Shown piece after piece: positions 29,612-37,263 of a stretch of DNA of 64,000 nt (position 1 is the first letter of the stretch; the number at the start of each line of letters is the position of its first letter). The notes below the pieces were generated by a model. The model saw only the letters and a list, made by a program, of their open reading frames with translations, ran no database searches and was not told the origin of the DNA. A program made the translations under genes and the position numbers. This stretch comes from DASVDE01 sp963740065 (GTDB lineage Bacteria; Actinomycetota; Thermoleophilia; Solirubrobacterales; 70-9): the NCBI GenBank assembly GCA_963740065.1, contig CAVUCS010000006.1:186001-250000 (forward strand), given 5' to 3'.

Positions 29612-31365
29612 TCGATAACGGCAAGGACATCGCCACTGGAAACGGCAGCGCCCTCGGTGACGTTCAGGGAAGTCACCTTACCGGAGCGGTGGGCGACGAT
29701 CTCATTCTCCATCTTCATCGCTTCGATCACGCAGATCAGGTCTCCTTCGGAGACTTCCGCGCCTCTTTCTACGGCGACTCTGAAAATTGTGCCCTGAAGC
29801 GGACTCGGGAGAGACTCGCTGGAAGCTCCTCCACCGCCGCTTGCCTTGCGTTCCCGCTTCGGCGGCTTCTTGCCGCCCGCTGCCGGGGCCGCCCCACCGG
29901 CAACCGCCTCGCCGATCACCTTGACGTCGAAGAGCTTGCCTGAGACCTCGACCTTGTAGTCGCGCTCGACGACCTCGGCGCCCTCCGGCGCCTCGGCTGG
30001 AGCAGCCGCCTCGGGAGCCGTCGCCTTGAGCCAGTCGCGATCCTCCATTAGGTCGCGGCAGGTCTCCCCCTTCGCCCATTGCTCGGTGGCGAGGATCGCC
30101 GTGTGGAAGGGGATCAGAGTGGTTAGGCCGCCGACCTCGTACTCGTCAAGGGCGCGCAACGCGCGCCGGGTCGCGTGCTCGCGATCGACGTCCCAGACGA
30201 TCAGCTTGGCGACCATCGGGTCATACATCGGCGTCACCTCAGAGCCCGCCTCGACGCCGGAGTCGACCCGCACGCCGGGGCCGGCGGGCTCGCGATAGGT
30301 GGTGATCGCGCCGGGCGCCGGGGCGAAGTTCTTGTGCGCGGCCTCGGCATTGATCCGACACTCGATCGCGTGGCCTCTCAGCTCGACGTCGTCCTGGCCG
30401 ATCGTGAGCTCCTCGCCGGCGGCGACCAGCACCTGCTCGCGGACGATGTCGACCCCGGTGACCATCTCCGTCACGCAGTGCTCGACCTGGACCCGCGTGT
30501 TCATTTCGAGGAAGAAGTACTCGTCGCCGACCTGCAGCCCCTCGACCGTGCCGGCGCCTCGATAGCCGACCGCCGCCGCCGCGTCGGTGGCAATCTTGCC
30601 GATCCGCTCACGCATCTCCTCGTCGACGTGCGGGCCGGGCGCCTCTTCGATCACCTTCTGGTGGCGCCGCTGGATCGAGCAGTCGCGCTCGCCCAGGTGG
30701 ATCACGTTGCCGTGGGAGTCGGCCAGCACCTGGACCTCGACGTGGCGCGGATCCTCCAGGTAACGCTCCACATACACCCGGTCATCGGAGAAGAACTTCT
30801 CGCCCTCGCGAGCGGCTCCGTCGAAGGCCTCCTCGAGGTCGTCTGGGGTCATCGCCACGCGGAAGCCCTTGCCGCCGCCGCCGCCGGCCGCCTTGCAGGC
30901 GACCGGGTAGCCGGCCTCATCGGCCTGCTTGCGGGCCGCCTCGACATCTTTAGCCGGCGCCGTCGCGCCGGGCACGATCGGCACCCCGGCTTCGGCCATG
31001 ATCTCCCGCGCCCGCGTCTTCGAGCCCATCGACTCGATCGCCTCCGCGGGCGGGCCGATGAAGACGATGTCGGCCTCGGCGCAAGCCCGAGCGAAATCGG
31101 CATTCTCGGCTAGGAAGCCATAACCGGGGTGAATCGCCTCGGCGCCGGCCTCCTTCGCGGTTTCAATGATTCTCGGAATGTTCAGATAGCTCTCAGCCGG
31201 AACGGCGGGGCCGATCAGGAATGCCTCGTCGGCTTCCCGTACGTGGGGAGCGTCCCGATCAATCTCCGAATACACGGCCACCGACCCGATCCCCATCTCC
31301 TTCAGGGTCCGGGCGACGCGGATAGCAATCTCGCCGCGGTTGGCTATGAGCACTTTCTCGAACAC
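29608..31365 (-). CDS. Acyl-CoA carboxylase alpha subunit (biotin carboxylase + BCCP)
   Basis: 585 residues from GTG 31365 (FEKVLIANRGEIAIRVARTLKEMG). The biotin carboxylase domain has KAAGGGGGKGFRVA (ATP loop), HVEVQVLADSHGNVIHLGERDCSIQRRHQKVIEE and FLEMNTRVQVEHCVTE. The C-terminal biotinyl domain has VIEAMKMENEIVAHRSGKV, with Lys in AMKM biotinylated. This AccA3/PccA-type chain works with a carboxyltransferase beta subunit, not in the window, to make malonyl- or methylmalonyl-CoA. The open frame continues upstream through hairpin C, but the family start is at 31365. A 65-residue gene at 39.4 kb may encode a small accessory subunit. Confidence 0.92.
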   Translation of the reverse strand: MFEKVLIANRGEIAIRVARTLKEMGIGSVAVYSEIDRDAPHVREADEAFLIGPAVPAESYLNIPRIIETAKEAGAEAIHPGYGFLAENADFARACAEADIVFIGPPAEAIESMGSKTRAREIMAEAGVPIVPGATAPAKDVEAARKQADEAGYPVACKAAGGGGGKGFRVAMTPDDLEEAFDGAAREGEKFFSDDRVYVERYLEDPRHVEVQVLADSHGNVIHLGERDCSIQRRHQKVIEEAPGPHVDEEMRERIGKIATDAAAAVGYRGAGTVEGLQVGDEYFFLEMNTRVQVEHCVTEMVTGVDIVREQVLVAAGEELTIGQDDVELRGHAIECRINAEAAHKNFAPAPGAITTYREPAGPGVRVDSGVEAGSEVTPMYDPMVAKLIVWDVDREHATRRALRALDEYEVGGLTTLIPFHTAILATEQWAKGETCRDLMEDRDWLKATAPEAAAPAEAPEGAEVVERDYKVEVSGKLFDVKVIGEAVAGGAAPAAGGKKPPKRERKASGGGGASSESLPSPLQGTIFRVAVERGAEVSEGDLICVIEAMKMENEIVAHRSGKVTSLNVTEGAAVSSGDVLAVIE

Positions 31366-31393
31366 GGCGGCGCAGTTTATTTGGGTGAGCGGC

Positions 31394-31488
31394 GGGGGGA
31401 TGGGGTGGCCTCTCGCCGGACAAGTCGTTGACCTAATTAGGTCAACGACTTTGAGTATCCGCCCGTCGAGAGGCCACCCCATCCCCCC
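31394..31488. repeat. Compound hairpin repeat family C, copy 1
   Basis: Outer arms 31394-31415 and 31467-31488 are perfectly complementary over 22 bp (GGGGATGGGGTGGCCTCTCG region). Inside is a perfect 30-nt palindrome at 31422-31451 (half-site AAGTCGTTGACCTAA), then TGAGTATCCGCCCG. The ~48-nt interior is identical to copy 2 at 54403-54501, while the outer arms differ. Lies between divergent accA-like and PHP genes. Confidence 0.9.
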
Positions 31489-31588
31489 GTCCATAGCGCG
31501 CGGTATTGCGCCGCCGAGTTCTTCGGCACAGAGCTTGTGCGGGTCCGGACGCCCGCTTACCGCGAGGCGTCAATAAGCTGCGCCGCCG

Positions 31589-32398
31589 ATGCTTATTGAG
31601 CTTCAGTCGCACTCGACGGTCTCGGACGGGCAGCTCCTACCCGCTGCCGTGGTGGAGAAAGCCGCGGAGGCAGGTGTTACGACGCTTGCGCTTACGGACC
31701 ACGATGCGATTGCCGGGGTTGCGGAGGCGGCGGAAGCTGCCGAGCGGGTTGGGATTGAGCTTGTTCCCGCTATTGAGATGTCCTGCGTTCATAGATACGC
31801 GGACGATTTGCACATCTGCGGGTATTGGGTCGATCTTGGGTCGATCGCCGCCGCCTGCGAGCGGGCTCAGCATGAGCGGGTGACGCGGGCCGGGGAGATC
31901 GTCGAGAACCTGCGCAGATACGGCTTCGACATCCACCTCGAGGACGCGGTCAAGGAGGCCGGCGACGCGCTCTCAATCGGCCGCCCCCACATCGCCCGGG
32001 CCGCGGGGGCGACGGGCGACCTCGGCCCCTTCTTCGAGGAATACCTCGTGCCCGGCGCCAAAGCCTTCGTGCCGCGCAGTTGGCCGACGGCGGAGCAGGC
32101 AGTGGAGATCATCCACAAGGCAGGCGGCGTCGCCGTCGTCGCCCACCCCTACTGGGACATCTCAGCCCCCGACGAGGTAGACGACCTGATTCGCGCCCTG
32201 CCCGTGGACGGAGTGGAGACCTTCTACCCCACCCATAACAAGGAGCAAACGGCCCACCTGCTGGAGCTTTGCGAGGAGCTCGACCTCATCCCCACCGCTT
32301 CATCCGACTACCACGGCCCAACCCACAAGACCTTCTCCGAGTTCGGCGCCTACGACACCTTCGGCCTAGCCGATCCGCAGGTCCCGCCGAAGCCATAG
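31589..32398 (+). CDS. PHP-domain phosphoesterase (RNase AM/TrpH-like)
   Basis: 269 residues. PHP motifs: IELQSHSTVSDG (motif I), TTLALTDHDAIAGVAEA (motif II), IEMSCVHRYADDLHICGYW, HPYWDISAPDEV, and ASSDYHGPTH (motif IV), supplying His/Asp ligands of a trinuclear metal site. Members hydrolyse 3',5'-nucleoside bisphosphates (pAp) and trim RNA 5' ends. The first ~85 codons use many GTT and CTT codons, whereas the rest uses GTC/CTC/CTG almost exclusively; hairpin C copy 1 ends 100 nt upstream. Confidence 0.88.
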   Translation: MLIELQSHSTVSDGQLLPAAVVEKAAEAGVTTLALTDHDAIAGVAEAAEAAERVGIELVPAIEMSCVHRYADDLHICGYWVDLGSIAAACERAQHERVTRAGEIVENLRRYGFDIHLEDAVKEAGDALSIGRPHIARAAGATGDLGPFFEEYLVPGAKAFVPRSWPTAEQAVEIIHKAGGVAVVAHPYWDISAPDEVDDLIRALPVDGVETFYPTHNKEQTAHLLELCEELDLIPTASSDYHGPTHKTFSEFGAYDTFGLADPQVPPKP

Positions 32399-32400
32399 CC

Positions 32401-32793
32401 TCAGGCGTCGCTGCTCCAAGGCGCGACGATCGCAAGCTTCCATCTTTCCTCGATGCGCCGCAGGACCAGAGTCGGGTTGAGAGCCTGCTCGAAATGGGCG
32501 CCTTCGACGCCGACGGAGCGGATCGTCCAACGCTCGCAAGCCAGAGCCACGTCCCCGGCGAGAACAACGCTGCTGGAATCGACCCTTATCTCCGTGCGTC
32601 GCGCAATCAACTGGGCGAGAACGGGGCGGATCCTGTCTCGCCCGTAGACGGCCGTAGCGTCAGGCGTAATTAGGCAGGCATCCCTTGCAAAACACGCGGT
32701 CGCCATGTTGAGGTCGCCGATATTGAGCGTATGCACGAACGAGAAGCAGGCCTGCGGACGAGCCAGGACGTCAATCAACCCTTTGGAGTGCAA
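32401..32793 (-). CDS. SnoaL-like/DUF4440 NTF2-fold small protein
   Basis: 130 residues. Pattern FVHTLNIGDLNMATACFARDACLITPDATAVYGRDRIRPVLAQLI, followed by strands ending in RIEERWKLAIVAPWS, is the alpha+beta barrel of SnoaL/DUF4440 proteins, a group of polyketide cyclases, isomerases and uncharacterised ligand-binding proteins. No specific role visible. The start overlaps the 3' end of the upstream secreted-protein gene by 19 nt. Convergent with the PHP gene, 2 nt apart. Confidence 0.75.
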   Translation of the reverse strand: MHSKGLIDVLARPQACFSFVHTLNIGDLNMATACFARDACLITPDATAVYGRDRIRPVLAQLIARRTEIRVDSSSVVLAGDVALACERWTIRSVGVEGAHFEQALNPTLVLRRIEERWKLAIVAPWSSDA

Positions 32794-33494
32794 GGCAGAA
32801 CGTGGACTCCCTTCAGCAAGGAGCCGTCGCTGAAACGAATTCTCCCTTCGGTGAAGTAGCGGCCGGTTGGACAGCTGGCGGTCAGGTAGCTCCTTCTCTT
32901 GCCCTTGTAGCTGAATTTGCGGTTGATGGTGACCTTGAAACCGGTGACCGAGCCGGCGACGCCTGCAATTGGCGGTACCTGCGTGATCGTGTGGATGCCG
33001 TAGAGGCCGCGGTGGATGCGGACGATCTTGACCGTGGCGATAACGGCGGTCGGGGTCGGCACAGCGACGTAGGCGTGGGCGAAGAGAAGCGTCGTGCCGC
33101 CATGGACGCCGCCGTTGAAGAGGACGACCGGCCCCGTCGCAGTGAACGGGGTCTGATCAGGGAAGGCGACCTCGACCTTGCCTTCTCCGGAGCCGACAAT
33201 CGCATCGGCACAGACCCTCTTCGCGATCACGGAAGAGCGCGCCACCAGCTGGTTCTTCTTGCAGACCGGCAAGCCCCTGGCGTTGACCTGGATGGTCTTG
33301 TCGAAGTCGATGTTCAGGGTCTGTACAGCGGGCGGGTGGCTGCCGTCGGCGGTCCCGATTGAAGCCTTGATTCTTGCTGAGATAGGCACCTGTTTGTGCC
33401 TGGGCAGCTTGCTGGGAAAGATCCCGCCATCGTCCTTCAGGAAGAGGTTCCCCGCGCGGATCACATGCGGCTTCGCCGAGGCTGTCGCCACCAC
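32775..33494 (-). CDS. Uncharacterised secreted protein; start probably lost to a frameshift
   Basis: 239 residues in the open frame, beginning after the signal peptide. Reading upstream in the same frame gives a good signal core (LIRAALVAAGLALVVVATASA, about 33494-33536) but then an in-frame TGA and no start codon; an ATG at about 33549 exists one frame away (MNSTSD). A single indel near 33537 would join them. The body has paired cysteines (VCKKNQ, RVCADA, SCPTGRYF, LPCTPKG) and a beta-rich pattern ending LTASCPTGRYFTEGRIRFSDGS, seen in actinobacterial secreted proteins. I do not recognise the family. Confidence 0.6.
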   Translation of the reverse strand: MVATASAKPHVIRAGNLFLKDDGGIFPSKLPRHKQVPISARIKASIGTADGSHPPAVQTLNIDFDKTIQVNARGLPVCKKNQLVARSSVIAKRVCADAIVGSGEGKVEVAFPDQTPFTATGPVVLFNGGVHGGTTLLFAHAYVAVPTPTAVIATVKIVRIHRGLYGIHTITQVPPIAGVAGSVTGFKVTINRKFSYKGKRRSYLTASCPTGRYFTEGRIRFSDGSLLKGVHVLPCTPKG

Positions 33495-33673
33495 AACCAG
33501 GGCAAGCCCGGCTGCGACGAGCGCGGCGCGAATCAGATGTGCTGTTCATTCCCTACCCCCTGCTTCCGTGAGATGACGAACAAGCTGATCCTCACCGGAT
33601 GCGGGCAGCACTGCCTTCCCCAATGTGGGGTCTTTACCGCTGGGGATTCAGCAAAACGGGAAAGTGGACGGAG

Positions 33674-34790
33674 TCAATCGCCCAGCTGCAATGCCGTTTC
33701 CAACTCCGTCGCGAAATCCTTGAGGGGCCGACCGAAGAGATCCTCGATCGCGTGAATGCGATTTGTGACCGTGCGACGATCGACGCCCAACGCGGCAGCC
33801 GTCGAGGAGATGTTTCGCTCCGCGGCGAAGTAGGCGCGCAGAGTCTCTCGGGCCGACCTTGCCGCCGTCCCGCGCTCTTTCCAGGGGCTCCAGGTACAGC
33901 CGGCGCAGCGAAGTGGCGCCGAGATCATCGCGAAGAACCGATGCCAGCAGGGCGACGTCGGAGTAGCGGAGGATGGGCTGCACTCTGCGCTCGGCGATCG
34001 GCAGCGCCGCCTTGGCCTGACGGTGGCTGAACCGCCAGCCCGAGAGTCCCTCGCCGGGCTCGCCAACCGTGACAAACACCCCATCCGGGAGGGAGATTTC
34101 GCTAAGCGCGCGCATCACCTGTTCGACCTCCAGCGGCCGCCTCCCCCCGAGCCAACAAGCCCAGATCGGCTCTTCCTCACGGTGGACGGCGAGCAGGCGG
34201 CGGTCGAGCTCTTTCGCGAGCCCGCGCATCAACTGCTCTCCCCCTTCTCCTTTGACCATCATGGCGAGGTGGTGGGCGTCGAGGTTGTAGTCGAGCTCAG
34301 ATCGATCGACGAGCTCACCGGCAAGCAGACTTTTGACGCACTCGCGACGGCGCTCCGCGGCGCTTCTGGGACGATTCTTCGCCTCGCGGGCGTGCTCGTC
34401 GCTTACGACCGCCGAGAAGGCGATCTCCGAGAGCCGCTTGCTCGGCAAGCAGACGGCGAAGGGTCGAGCTCGGAACATCGGCGCGCTCCGCCTCTTCGGC
34501 GAGGAAGTCGCCGAAGAGGGTGTTGCCGGCGAAGTAGCGGCGTAGGACGGCATCGAGTTGCACGCCGTCGCGCGCATCCAAGCGAGCCTGCGCGAGCAGG
34601 ACTCGGTGGAACGACTGGGGCGCGGCGCTCGCCGACCTCGAGCACCGCGAGGCGATACTCGATGGCGGCAGCGACGGCCTCATCGAGGCCTTGGATGTAA
34701 GCGGGATCGGCTACATCGTGGGGGTCGGCGATCGCGTAGACGCGAGTCGCGATAGCCCCTTGAAGCTCGGGGAGCCGCTCGCGGATGCGA
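33674..34790 (-). pseudogene. PucR/CdaR-type transcriptional regulator broken by frameshifts
   Basis: Four consecutive segments in changing frames read as one regulator. The N-terminal part is ERLPELQGAIATRVYAIADPHDVADPAYIQGLDEAVAAAIEYRL (about 34790-34640). Next comes LDARDGVQLDAVLRRYFAGNTLFGDFL (about 34580-34440). The middle, from AVVSDEHAREAKN through YSDVALLASVLRDDLGATSLRRLY, runs about 34410-33850. The C-terminal HTH is LRAYFAAERNISSTAAALGVDRRTVTNRIHAIEDLFGRPL (about 33830-33690). At least three shifts are needed. The HTH is intact but cannot be joined in frame. Either a real pseudogene or sequence error. Compare the intact PucR gene at 43970-45541. Confidence 0.75.
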
Positions 34791-34832
34791 AACGCGAGCG
34801 CCGAGCGCGGATCAGCGCCCCTCCCCAGCAGC

Positions 34833-35387
34833 TTAAGCGGTAACCGCCGGGCCCGGGATCAAGCCGCGCTCTTCGAGGTAGGCCAGCAGCTTGTCGGCCG
34901 ACTCCTCGGGCGACTCGTTCTCGGTGTCGCAGACCCAGTCGGGGTTCTCGGGCGCCTCGTAGGGGTCGGAGACTCCCGTGAACTCCTTGATCTCACCGGC
35001 AAAGGCTTTCTTGTAGAGCCCCTTGACGTCACGCTCGGCGCAGGTGTCGACCGACGCCTTGACGTAGACCTCAATGAAGCGGTCGCCCATCATCTCGTGC
35101 GCCTCGTCGCGAATCTCCGCGTAAGGGGAGATCGCTGCTGTGATCACCGGCACGCCGTTGCGGCTGAGCAGGTCGGCGACGAAAGCGATGCGGCGGATGT
35201 TGGTGTCGCGGTCCTCTTTCGAGAAGCCGAGGCCCTTGGAGAGGTTCTCGCGCACGATGTCGCCGTCGAGGATCTCCAGCTTCGAGCCACGCTCGAGCAG
35301 GTGCCCTTCCAGCAGGCGGGAAATCGTCGTCTTGCCGGCTCCCGAAAGCCCGGTGAACCAGAGGGTGAAGCCTTTTTCACTTGCCAT
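34833..35387 (-). CDS. cysC: Adenylylsulfate kinase
   Basis: 184 residues. P-loop LWFTGLSGAGKTTISRLLEG, then LEILDGDIVRENLSKGLGFSKEDRDTNIRRIAFVADLL and FIEVYVKASVDTCAERDVKGLYKKA. Converts APS to PAPS. Last gene of the sulfate operon, 3 nt after sat. Since the operon's CysH looks like an APS reductase, PAPS may serve sulfotransferases instead; see finding. Confidence 0.95.
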   Translation of the reverse strand: MASEKGFTLWFTGLSGAGKTTISRLLEGHLLERGSKLEILDGDIVRENLSKGLGFSKEDRDTNIRRIAFVADLLSRNGVPVITAAISPYAEIRDEAHEMMGDRFIEVYVKASVDTCAERDVKGLYKKAFAGEIKEFTGVSDPYEAPENPDWVCDTENESPEESADKLLAYLEERGLIPGPAVTA

Positions 35388-35390
35388 TCG

Positions 35391-36467
35391 TCAGTCCTCC
35401 TTGTAAGCGTCGATCAGGATGTCGGCGACCTCGTCACGGGAGAACTCGTGCGGCGGCCTTTCGCCGTTGCCGAGCATCTCGCGGACCTTCGTTCCGGAAA
35501 GGAAGAGGCGCGCCTCTTGGTCGTGCGGGCAGGTCTTGTTTGAAGCAAGCCCCTCGCACTCGTTGCACCAGAAAGTGTGCTCGAACATCAACGGCTCGAT
35601 GCCGAGCTCGTCGATGTCGATCTCGTCGAAGATTCTCTGCGCATCGTAGGTGCCGTAGTAGTCACCGGCGCCCGCGTGATCGCGACCGACGATGAAGTGC
35701 GTGGCGCCGTAGTTGCGGCGAACGATCGCGTGCAGGACGGCTTCGCGCGGGCCGGCGTAGTGCATCTTCGCCGGCTTCACGCCGAGCACCACCCGATCCT
35801 CCGGGTAGTAGTTGTCCATCAGCACCTCGTAGCAGCGCATCCGCACATCGGCGGGAATGTCGCCTGCCTTGGTCTTGCCAATCAGCGGGTGGATGAAGAG
35901 CCCGTCGCAGGTCTCCAGCGCGGCCTTGGTCAGGTACTCGTGGGCGCGGTGGATCGGGTTGCGGGTCTGGAAGGCGACGATCTTCTTCCAACCGCGCGCC
36001 TCGAAGTCGGCCTTGTGCTCGGCCGGCGTCTTGTAGCGGCGCATGAAGGCTTCCTCGTGGTCGGGCAGCGCGTCGACCTCGATTGGGCCGGCGATGCAGC
36101 GGTTGCCCTCCGCGTAGATCGCGGCGACGCCCGGGTGGGCCTCGTCAGCCGTGCCGTAGACGCGCTCGGCCTCGCTCTTGGCGTCGCGCTCCCAGATCTC
36201 CTCGACGGTGATCCGTCCCAGCGGCTTGCCTTCATCGCTGGAGAGGGAGACGACATCGCCGACCTCGCACTCGAGGTCGGTCGCCAGGGTGATCGGGATC
36301 GGCCAGTAGTCGCCGTCAACGGTGCGCATCTCGGCGCAGACGCGCTCCCAGTCGGCGGAGCCCTGGAAGCCGGTCAGCGGCGCGAACCCGCCGTTGCCGA
36401 TCATCTCGAAGTCCGCCGTGTGGCGCTCGGAAAGGGTCAGGGAAAGCTCAGTTGCAGTCTCGCTCAT
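35391..36467 (-). CDS. sat: Sulfate adenylyltransferase (ATP sulfurylase), monomer type
   Basis: 358 residues. IVAFQTRNPIHRAHEYLTKAAL (HxxH active site, about 158-178), HFIVGRDHAGAGDYYGTYDAQ, and a zinc-type cysteine cluster WCNECEGLASNKTCPHDQ, ending LFLSGTKVREML. Makes APS from sulfate and ATP. It belongs to the Sat type, not the CysND type. Follows cysH by 60 nt and precedes cysC by 3 nt. Confidence 0.95.
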   Translation of the reverse strand: MSETATELSLTLSERHTADFEMIGNGGFAPLTGFQGSADWERVCAEMRTVDGDYWPIPITLATDLECEVGDVVSLSSDEGKPLGRITVEEIWERDAKSEAERVYGTADEAHPGVAAIYAEGNRCIAGPIEVDALPDHEEAFMRRYKTPAEHKADFEARGWKKIVAFQTRNPIHRAHEYLTKAALETCDGLFIHPLIGKTKAGDIPADVRMRCYEVLMDNYYPEDRVVLGVKPAKMHYAGPREAVLHAIVRRNYGATHFIVGRDHAGAGDYYGTYDAQRIFDEIDIDELGIEPLMFEHTFWCNECEGLASNKTCPHDQEARLFLSGTKVREMLGNGERPPHEFSRDEVADILIDAYKED

Positions 36468-36527
36468 CGGGTTATCACCAATCGGTCGGGGGGAAGGGTC
36501 TATTCGAAGTGGTTGTCGCGGGCGCCG

Positions 36528-37247
36528 CTAGTTGATCCCGCACTCGGTCTTGGCGACGCCGGCCCAGCGGCCATCGCGCGGCGAGCCACCCGGTCCCACC
36601 GGCTGCGTGCAATGCGTGCAGCCGATCGAGGGGTAGCCCTGGTCGTGCAGTGGGTTGTACGGGAGATGATGCTCACGGATGTAGTTCCAGACGTCGCCCT
36701 CAGACCAATCCGCCAGCGGGTTCAGCTTCCATAGCCCGAAGCGCTTGTCCCAGCCGAACTTCGGGGTGTGGGAACGCCTTGCGGAGTCCTCGCGACGGAC
36801 GCCGGCGACCCAGCAGTCTACGGAAGAGAGGGCCCGGCGCATCGGCTCGACCTTGCGCAAACCGCAGCAGGAGTCGGGATCGCGCTTCCACAGCTCGTCG
36901 CCGTGCTCGGCGGCCTGCTCCTCCAGAGTGAGGTTGTGGAAACGGTCGAACTCGATCCCGAAGCTCTCCGCCAACCGGTCGCGCGTTTCGTACGTCTCCG
37001 GAAAGAGCACATCGGTGTCGAGATAGAAGAAGCGGGCCTCGGGGTTGATCTCCGTCGCCATATGGGCGGTCACCGAGCTCGTTTTCTGGAACGAGCAAGC
37101 GATGTAGTGATCGGCGCCGAACTCTTCGAACATCCACTCCAGCGCCTCGTGGGCGGTGCGCCCCTCGAGGTCGGCCGCGATGGCCTCGTGATCGATGTCC
37201 GTAACGGTCGGCATCGGAGCGGGAAGTGTGGCAGGGGCGGGTTTCAT
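36528..37247 (-). CDS. cysH: Adenylylsulfate (APS) reductase, CysH family with [4Fe-4S] cysteines
   Basis: 239 residues from ATG 37247; a longer frame would overlap sir. CSFQKTSSVTAHMATEINPEARFFYLDTDVLFPETYETR, then CCGLRKVEPMRRAL and IGCTHCTQP: the CC...CxxC set binds a 4Fe-4S cluster and marks APS- rather than PAPS-reductases. The C-terminal KTECGIN carries the catalytic Cys. Reduces APS to sulfite with thioredoxin. Second gene of the operon, 16 nt after sir. Confidence 0.93.
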   Translation of the reverse strand: MKPAPATLPAPMPTVTDIDHEAIAADLEGRTAHEALEWMFEEFGADHYIACSFQKTSSVTAHMATEINPEARFFYLDTDVLFPETYETRDRLAESFGIEFDRFHNLTLEEQAAEHGDELWKRDPDSCCGLRKVEPMRRALSSVDCWVAGVRREDSARRSHTPKFGWDKRFGLWKLNPLADWSEGDVWNYIREHHLPYNPLHDQGYPSIGCTHCTQPVGPGGSPRDGRWAGVAKTECGIN

Positions 37248-37263
37248 CGCGGCAATTGCGCGC

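Noticed and set aside
31366..31494. Extending the carboxylase N-terminus through hairpin C
   Set aside because: The family starts at (M/V)FEKVLIANRGEIA; the upstream codons are translated hairpin sequence.
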